A DNA stretch of 64,000 nt. Source: Lunularia cruciata (lineage: Eukaryota > Streptophyta > Marchantiopsida > Lunulariales > Lunulariaceae). The stretch covers positions 68,577,001-68,641,000 of the forward strand of contig OX419758.1 of the NCBI GenBank assembly GCA_948567375.1, given 5' to 3'. Every line of letters begins with the position of its first letter. Positions within the stretch are counted from its first letter, which is position 1. Of the stretch, positions 57,282 through 64,000 are shown piece after piece. Both the position numbers and the translations under genes were made by a program. A model generated the notes under the pieces. The model did not search any database and was not told the DNA's origin. It saw nothing but the letters and a program-made list of their open reading frames with translations.

Positions 57282-59993
57282 TATCTCCTCTACTGGATAC
57301 TGCCAAGCAATGAGTGTGGTATCCAGAGGTGTCAAAGCAATCGCCTCTAGAGGCTCATCCTCACACTCATCCCCTGATGGTACGAAGGCTCCACTCCAAG
57401 CCTGCTGCACCAACTGATCTGCGTGCTGCTGCAATGCCTCCTCTGAACTCCACAATGGAACATCCAAGGTGGATGGAACAATCCCACTTGTACTCCATAG
57501 CCGAGTGATCTCCTCTGGTACTGGAGTATCCTCTGCATGGGCGTTCCCCTCCAACAAGTCACCAGGCCAAGTAACTGCACCGCTGAAAGCCAAAACTGAT
57601 GCTGCCATGGTCCCGGACTGTAGTGAGCCAAGACTGCCACTACTAAAGCGTACTGGTAGGCGACATACCCGTCCCTCACCAGACTGCCAACCAGGTCTAT
57701 AAGAGGTTGTCTCCTCCCAATAGTCAATACTGAAACCCATAGGGTATAACACTGCTCCCCCAACTAGCACATCATAGGACTCAGCTATCGTCGCAATAGC
57801 TTGAGCTCTCACCACCGAGCTATCAGTCGGATGACCAGGCTGAACCTGGACAACAAGCTCTCCACGTGTGATGTATTGTGTCGAACCACCACCAAGAGAT
57901 GTCTGGATCTGAAATGGACACCTCTCCACATCGGTCTTCCGTAACTCCAGACCAACAACTGCAGCCTTCCCTAATATAAGGGGCTGCGCACCAGAGTCTA
58001 ACAAGACTCTCTGTGGTGTATAGACCTTCCCTGAAGGTCCTACCAAACGAAAGATCCCCCTCTGGTTATCCAATAGGACAACACCAGGTGTAAACCGCGC
58101 TCTCTCAAAGGCCGGTCTAGCTGGCAACTCCTCCATTCTCGCCGCTGCTGCCTGCCATAAACCACTGGTCGCTGAACGGATCCCATGCTCCTCAACCAAG
58201 TCAGCTCCACTACCAACCACCTCTGCTCTAGTAGTAGGAACTGCACCATCCCTACTCTCACACAACGTGGCAGCCAACCGGAACACTGGGGCTGGGTCAA
58301 CTCCCAATGTAAACATGTCACTGGCTGAAAATAAAGGATGCCGCATAATCAGCTGAGCCGCCCCCAACATCATGCTAGACTCAGTCTGTGTAGTAGCAAG
58401 TGGCTGACTAGCAGGTACTCCATCAGGTACTCCATCACCACCTACCACACCTGCACTGGGACGTTTAGGAACCATGGATGTCGTCTGCAATGCCTCAGAT
58501 AGGGTGAAAGACTGGGGAAGTCTGACCTGTCTCCCAACCTCTCCTCTCTGTGGGTCCAACTCCACTGATGCTCCTCTAGGCTCTGGAGCACGTACTGCAC
58601 TCCTAGTCACTGCTGTAGATGCATCCACCTGTGCTGCTCCGCACATGAAGTCCAAAGCATCTCTATCACCAGCATATGAGGTGGAAGCCTCAGCACCCGA
58701 ATCTGATATCCTCCGAGCAATAGCCATACTAGCCAATCTCTGCTCCAACTGCTCAATCCGAGTAGCCATAGCTGTGTCAGAAGTAAGGGCAGGTACTGCA
58801 CCCCTACTAGGTGTAGATCCTCTACCACCACCTCTACCACCTCGTCCTCCATGAACTGGAGCTCCTCTACTACCTGTCATAACAGCCCTACCACTCCGTA
58901 ACTCCGGGTGTAGGTCAAAACACCGGTCACTAGTATGACCAAATCTATGGCAGTGCTCACACTGCCTCTGTGCTGGCTGTGATGCACCAGAGGTATCAGG
59001 TCCGCTGCCCTGAGTACACTTTCTCCTATGGTGAGGTCCACCACAAGTCCAACAAGCAACACCACCACTCATTGGCTGCTGCTGACCCGAAAATAAGGGT
59101 AAGGGTCTAACTCCACTAGGCCCTCCACTCGCTCCATAGGATCTGGGCTGTCCACCCTGTCCTTGAAAACCAAGTGGGCGTGGTGCACTCTGCTGCACTC
59201 TAGAAGAAGTCACAACCGTGGATGAGGTCTCTCTACCAAATCCAGCTGTCACCACTCTCTCCTCCACCATGTTGAGCTCAATACGCTCAGCCAAACCAAA
59301 GACTACTGCCAAAGTGGGCGAAGTAGCCTGCAACAACGTAGCATCACGAACTTTACGTCGCAACTCCCTGTCCAGTATCCCATACCAAAACTGGACTGCC
59401 TGGGCCTCAGTAACTCCCTGAGTGAAACTGATCAGCCGCCTCATGCGAGTATATGCCTCGCGTAGGCTCTCTCCAGCCTTCCGCTGGAACTCCTGCAAGC
59501 TCCTCAGCTTGTCAGTCCGCACTCCCTGGTAGTTCTGCCTCAAACATAGGAAGAACTCCACCATGGGGTTAAACCCCGGTACCACACCACCTCCTGCAGC
59601 GGTACCTCCACTCGTAGTAGCACTATCTCCAGCTAGTGCACCTCCACTAGCTCCACCAACACTACTCGAGCTAGAACTCGTAGGTACAGTCGACCTACTC
59701 CTGGCCACCAAACCTGAAGTGATGGAGACATAGTGTGGAGACCAATACTGTCTCCATAACTCAATCTCCTCCAAATGAGCTCTCCTGAACTCATGGTAGT
59801 CGTCCATCGGTGGACCCTCCAAGTGCTGAAACAACCCCTTCCATGCCATGAAGGGTGTGAACAAAGTCGGGTTCTGCATCTGCTGCAGATCACACCAACT
59901 ATCGAACTCCTGGATGAAATCATCCAACTCAATAGTACCCACTGTACCAGAGTAACGCCTAGGGCCTTTGGAGGCCCCATAAATCTCGTCCAT
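57171..59993 (-). pseudogene. E2 gag-protease and start of methyltransferase
   Basis: From the ATG at 59993 (MDEIYG) 940 codons are open to a TGA at 57171. The order from the ATG is a gag core with tryptophan-rich helices (FMAWKGLFQHLEG, then RSLQEFQRKAGESLREAY), a Ser/Gly linker, and zinc knuckles CWTCGGPHHRRKC and CEHCHRFGHTSDRC (about 59054-58922). An Arg/Gly-rich stretch, a short helix (RIEQLEQRLASMAIARR), and an aspartic protease with DSGAQ (Asp at 57998) and an ILGK/VVGLELR region follow. The last 35 residues are methyltransferase motif I and the motif II acidic turn. The TGA is derived: E1 has CGA there. Confidence 0.88.
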
Positions 59994-61536
59994 GTCCCAC
60001 AACAACGGTGCGGACACACCAAGTGCACTCTCAACTGAATCAACTCCTGTGTTGAACTCCAACTCAGAGTCAATCTCCTCCCTCACCGGGACCTGAGATA
60101 TAGGCTGATACCGAGCACCACTCCGAGTAAACCCACTGCGTACTGCAGGGCTAACTCCTCTGGAATCTCCAAAGAACTCCGTCGTGACCACGTAACTGCA
60201 ACAGCAAACCCGAACCACCAACTGCAACCGCAAGTCGCAATTGCAAGTGCCCCACCAAGTGCCAACACCAACTAGACACCACCCACTAATGTAACTCTAA
60301 CCGAGATAACTACACTAGGGGAAGGGCAACCTGTAACCTGCCATCATAATACGCACTCTCATGGTCTACAGGTCATCACTTCCTGCCTCACCGGAGTGAA
60401 ACAAAGGTAGTCTGACTGGTCATCACTCCAGCCTCACCACCGAGAGCACACCAGAGCACCAACGCTCAAAAGTCAAGGCACCTCACACAAACGTGGTGCA
60501 TAAACAGGAAGCAGAGAATGGAGGGGATCCAATCACAAGAAATCTAAACGAAAACCCTCCATCTCATAACACAACACGGGACTAACTCTGCCACCATTTG
60601 GCATTTGACATAAGAGTAGTTCGTATCTAAGTCCTAAGCTACCAGGATCACCAAGAATGGGATCAAACTGCCTCTCCTAGCCAAAGCTACATGTGTATAG
60701 ATAACAATGGCACAGTCACTATGACAACAAGTGAGGGTGGACCAGTTGGCTAGGGCACCAGTCTAGGAACAAGAGATCTAGGGGTCAAACCCTATTGCGC
60801 ACAATCTAGCAAGAAAGGCAGATTTTGCCAACCAATGACCAAGATCTACACTAAACTAGCTAGCCTCACGCCAGCAAGCTGGCTTGCTGGCCCTTCTGGC
60901 CCTTCTAGGCCTTCGTAGCCTCTCATAGCCCACAGCCCTATGCCTCTAAACACCGAAATTCAGCCAAATGAGGCCTTTCTTGTTGCCACTTCGAACCTCC
61001 TCCAAAATTGGCGAAACTTCTCCAAATCTGTGAAACTCCTCCAAACTAGCGAAACTTCTCCAAATCTGGCCAAACAGCGAAACTCCTCCAATTCTGGCCC
61101 AAAATCTGACGTAAATCTGACGTAAAATCTGACGTAAACCCTAAAGATGGATGTCCGCCAAATCCCCCGCTAACGTTCCACTCGAGCCAAATTGACAAAA
61201 CGGGTTTTTCCAAATCACAATTTCATGAGAAGAGCTTTCCAACTCCACCTTCAATTTTACTTTATGAGCCCAACTCGCAGCAAATTGGTCATGCCTTCAC
61301 CTCCTGAGCTCAAAATCACAACACTGCTCGAAAATTGCTCCTTCTTTGCTCGAAATTTGGCCAGCGCTTCCGCACACCGTCCGCCTAACTGCCAAATTTG
61401 CATCAACTACACAAGCTTCTGCACACTAGGGAAACATAGAACCTGAATCGAGCTACCACGATCCACCAAGCTTGGAGATACCACCAACACTTAACGTTCC
61501 TGCACCCGATTTCCCCCTGACTTCACTTCTCTGATG
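59994..61536 (-). other. E2 leader
   Basis: A long 5' leader of about 1.5 kb. It contains a 22-bp hairpin (GCCAGCAAGC / GCTTGCTGGC around 60870-60891), at the same place as the palindrome in E1. It also contains the GGAAGTGATGACC box shared with the repeat at 33340-33700. The gag frame is open upstream of its first ATG to about 60233 without an ATG. A conserved TTEFFGDSRGVS-type peptide in this part is also seen in E1 and c1. Confidence 0.6.
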
Positions 61537-61985
61537 TAATCAGATTGCTTAACACTTTCAACTCAACTCAACTCAGATCAGTACTTGATCTGTCACTCTA
61601 TAAACTGCCAACAACTGGGCACTGATTACAGTCAAGCCACATCCACTCAAGCATAGAGAATCCAGGTGACGCTCGCCGGCCTTTGTCCACCATAGCCAGG
61701 AACTCGAAGGCTCAACATTAGAGAAGTGAGCTCTCTGGAGCTCACTTCGAAACTATACCCCCTGGACTCGAGCTAGCCCTGAAACCCTAACGGTCCCGCT
61801 GACGGCACACTCGACGGTGCAAACGGTGCAAACTGACGGTGGGCCCCACCGTGAAGTCAGTACCACAAACACAAAATCTAACCGTCGGAAAGTAGTCCCT
61901 GAGAAACAGCTAGAATAACTCTAACTACCATCACTGGAACTCCAGTGTCCGAGCATCTAGATGCGGAACTACAAATGGCGTGACA
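61537..61985 (-). repeat. E2 5' terminal repeat (block B)
   Basis: It is 449 bp, nearly identical to 52162-52610. The left end on the element strand is TGTCACGCC and the right end CAATCTGATTA. Directly downstream comes CATCAGAGAAG, containing seven bases (ATCAGAG) of a possible initiator-tRNA primer site. Block A is absent from this end. Confidence 0.9.
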
Positions 61986-63168
61986 CAATAGCCCCACCCA
62001 AAAAAGCGACATAACATACATCACAAGCTTGCATGTACAAATACCAAGCTTAAGTCAATTGCACCATCAATTTTTGGGAGGTGGCATGGTGTACAATTAT
62101 GTACATGATCCTTCCAAACAACACCATCATGTCCTTGCAACAAAAGAAGTTTGGAAGGTAAGACCTTGTGCACCCTCAAGATAGTGAAACCTATAATCAC
62201 AACAAGAGTTGTTGGTGCAATATGTTATAGATATACATAATCACATGGATAGAACCAATAAATCAAGCGGTTATAACCTCCTCCTCAAAGGTATGGTATA
62301 ATGGAAGGTATCCTTATGCCAAGAAATCACTTAGTTCTCAAAAGCCATCAACTTCACTCTCCAAATGATCTCTACCCATTCGGAACATGCACTCAACTAT
62401 TTATTTGGATCATGGAAGTCCAAAACTATAGTCACATCATGACAAATGGTCGTAGCTAAATTTGAATCTCATCCATATTATAAGAAGTAGGGAAAGGAGG
62501 ATGTTAAGGAGGTTTGTTGTATAACCAATAGCCCATGGTGAACTAAGGTAACTAGATTTCTCAATCTAAAAAGTGGCTTCTCTACAAACCACAGTTGCGT
62601 AATCCTCTCTTCACAATTTGAACCACTATCTTTGTTAGACCCTCTATGTCAAGGTCATCTTGAGAGGAAATATGGTGATCAGTCAAGGCCTTGTCACACA
62701 AGACTTGAAACTCTTAAGAACTTTATACCTTGATCAATCAAGACCTTGGTTGGTGTCCAAAATGACTAAGAATCTAATCTAAGAATAAGTAGGTTATTCT
62801 TTCACTTGACTTGTCAAGAAGTGGCATCAACTCCATCCACTTGGAGAAATGCTCCAAAAACACACCAATATTGTCTCACAATCATTAATAAAGGTCCAAC
62901 AAAGTCCAAACTCCAATTGGTAACCAAATCCTATAATAGGTATTGGTAGTAACTATATCATATGAGAATTTAATGATGCTCTTATTTGGTCATAACCACA
63001 AATTTGGCAACAAATTTTTGTACATGTGCCTACATGCCATGCCACCAATAATGACTCTAAAGTAAGCTATATGTCCACTCTACTCCAAAATGTCCTAATT
63101 CCACATGAGCATGTCATACCAACTATGGTTTCTATGATGGAAAAGGTATTACTTGTACTCTAACATCT
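61986..63168 (-). pseudogene. Old family I copy H, integrase-PHD segment
   Basis: On the minus strand this follows E2 from about 52996 to 54185 (PHD, integrase tail, DDE core, zinc finger) with many substitutions and small gaps. For example, the PHD-proximal GGGAGGTGGCATGGTG and the TCCACTTGGAGAA(A/G)TGCTCCA core are recognisable. No frame is open. It is cut at 63168 by a family II LTR. Confidence 0.82.
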
Positions 63169-64000
63169 TGTGACAACCCCGGCAAATATCACTTTTGTGG
63201 TAATTGGGTAAGTAAAGTTTGTTCCCGCAAAGATACTATTTAGAATTGGTCAAATACAAAGCAAACAATTGCAGTTCTTCTTGGTTGCATCTTTAATCTC
63301 TCAGGTAGAAACCACACCCAAAAGAGAGTAACAAGCACTGATTTGTAGTCTTGTCACAAATTAACACTCCTTAATCACAACACTTTCAAATCTTTCCAAA
63401 CAATCTTGACTGTGATGATTCAGGCTCTCCCAAAAACGGCACTTCACTATAAAACAACTTCACCTCAAAATTGTGTTCTACCCCTCCACCGAAGGCACAA
63501 CTTCCTTGATTGAAATTGCTTCACATCAACTTTGCGCTGCACTCACAAATGCAGAATACTACCAACACTACAATTCCTCTCAGATCTGTCAAGGCATTGC
63601 TTCAATTGCACTTCACTCAGGATCAAACACACAGAGTAAAGATCAAGGCTGCGGAATCCAACATCCAACAAGCATATTGATTTGCACTTTGAAATTCTCC
63701 CAACACTCACAAACACAATCATAATGTTGATACTTGGAATCAAGCTCAAGCAACGAGCACTACTTCACAGCACTTTGCTTTATCTATTCTCAAAAATAAT
63801 GAGCATTGAACAACATAAGACTGCAAATGCCACTCTTAAGTAGTGAAGCAAACAACATTTCTAACAAAAATACAGTTTTACAACAACTCTTCTAACCTGC
63901 AGATCCAAAATGGCAATGCAACCCTTCATATCTGTCTCTTCAAATCTCAAATCTATTTCTACTTTGATCTGATGTCTACTTCTTCATTGGCTTCCAAACC
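63169..64000 (-). repeat. Family II LTR end (II-c), cut by the window
   Basis: The plus strand starts TGTGACAACCCCGGCAAATATC and follows 24353-25190 closely, that is, the last 830 bp of the family II LTR on the minus strand. It is inserted in copy H. The rest, including any LTR-borne ORF or pol, lies beyond the window. Confidence 0.88.

Larger units (their letters stand above)
52056..61985 (-). mobile_element. Full-length methyltransferase-bearing family I element E2
   Basis: It is 9,930 bp, starting TGTCACG at 61985 and ending CGACA at 52056 on the minus strand, with 4-bp duplications CAAT (52052-52055 and 61986-61989). The two 449-bp B blocks (52162-52610 and 61537-61985) differ at about four positions by eye, near 99% identity, so insertion is recent. 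One frame covers gag, protease, C5 methyltransferase, UAG, RT, RNase H, integrase and PHD, broken by five C-to-T-type stops besides the conserved UAG. It is the best-preserved copy in the window. Confidence 0.92.

Noticed and set aside
58474-58854. Plus-strand ORFs inside E2 (for example 58474-58854, 54831-55223, 53661-53909)
   Set aside because: They are antisense shadows of the gag-pol frame, with no motifs of their own.
52052-61989. 5-bp target duplication ACAAT for E2
   Set aside because: The extra A is shared with the TG...CA end of the element, and E1 has a clear 4-bp duplication, so 4 bp is preferred.
1-64000. tRNA or rRNA genes
   Set aside because: No cloverleaf-type box A/box B pair or rRNA core sequence was recognised by eye; a covariance-model search would be needed to be certain.

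Overview
The window looks like repeat-dense nuclear DNA of a streptophyte (land plant or charophyte alga). The evidence is long nested LTR retrotransposons, a host-type ORF with three DLNxxP (EAR-like) motifs, a plant-style TATA/heat-shock-element promoter, and nonsense changes almost all of the C-to-T type expected of methylated CG/CHG sites. I cannot name the species. There is one 200-N scaffold gap (5005-5204).

Layout. 1-1800 and 10440-12440 hold copies of a retroelement-like repeat (called family IV here), two of them in inverted orientation. 1860-10440 is the only low-copy stretch and contains the one plausible host ORF (7750-8751, minus). 12804-22330 is an old Ty3/gypsy family I copy (c1). 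It is broken by a solo LTR (family III), by a family II pol-bearing element with perfect 5-bp target duplications, and by the start of a second family I copy (c2). 22330-29545 is a nest of family II and III LTRs, including a 3.8-kb family II LTR that itself carries an interrupted ORF of about 800 codons. 29546-41100 is AT-rich decayed repeat DNA with a putative heat-responsive LTR promoter (35309-35780) and a decayed coiled-coil repeat array. 41118-63168 is the centre of interest: an old minus-strand family I copy (host H) into whose 3' end two full-length younger family I elements have jumped, 240 bp apart and in opposite orientations: E1 (+, 41620-51806) and E2 (-, 52056-61985). A family II LTR starts at 63169 and runs off the end.

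The notable system is family I. In E2 one reading frame of about 2,370 codons from the first ATG, broken by nonsense codons, reads gag (two zinc knuckles), aspartic protease, C5-cytosine DNA methyltransferase, an in-frame UAG in the context UAG-CAG-CCA (a known leaky-stop context, conserved in both copies), reverse transcriptase, RNase H, integrase, and a C-terminal PHD finger. The element thus combines a DNA-methylation writer, expressed on the gag side of the stop, with a histone-reader-type module on the integrase. Its termini are also odd: both elements have the order B - internal - A - B - A rather than simple identical LTRs, and both independent insertions (4-bp target duplications CTCC and CAAT) end at the same internal palindrome.

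Both E1 and E2 are inactivated, mostly by CGA-to-TGA and CAG-to-TAG changes. E2 keeps the methyltransferase, protease, RT, integrase and PHD signature residues; E1 has lost the protease Asp and methyltransferase motif I. No tRNA, rRNA, CRISPR or bacterial-type operon was found.
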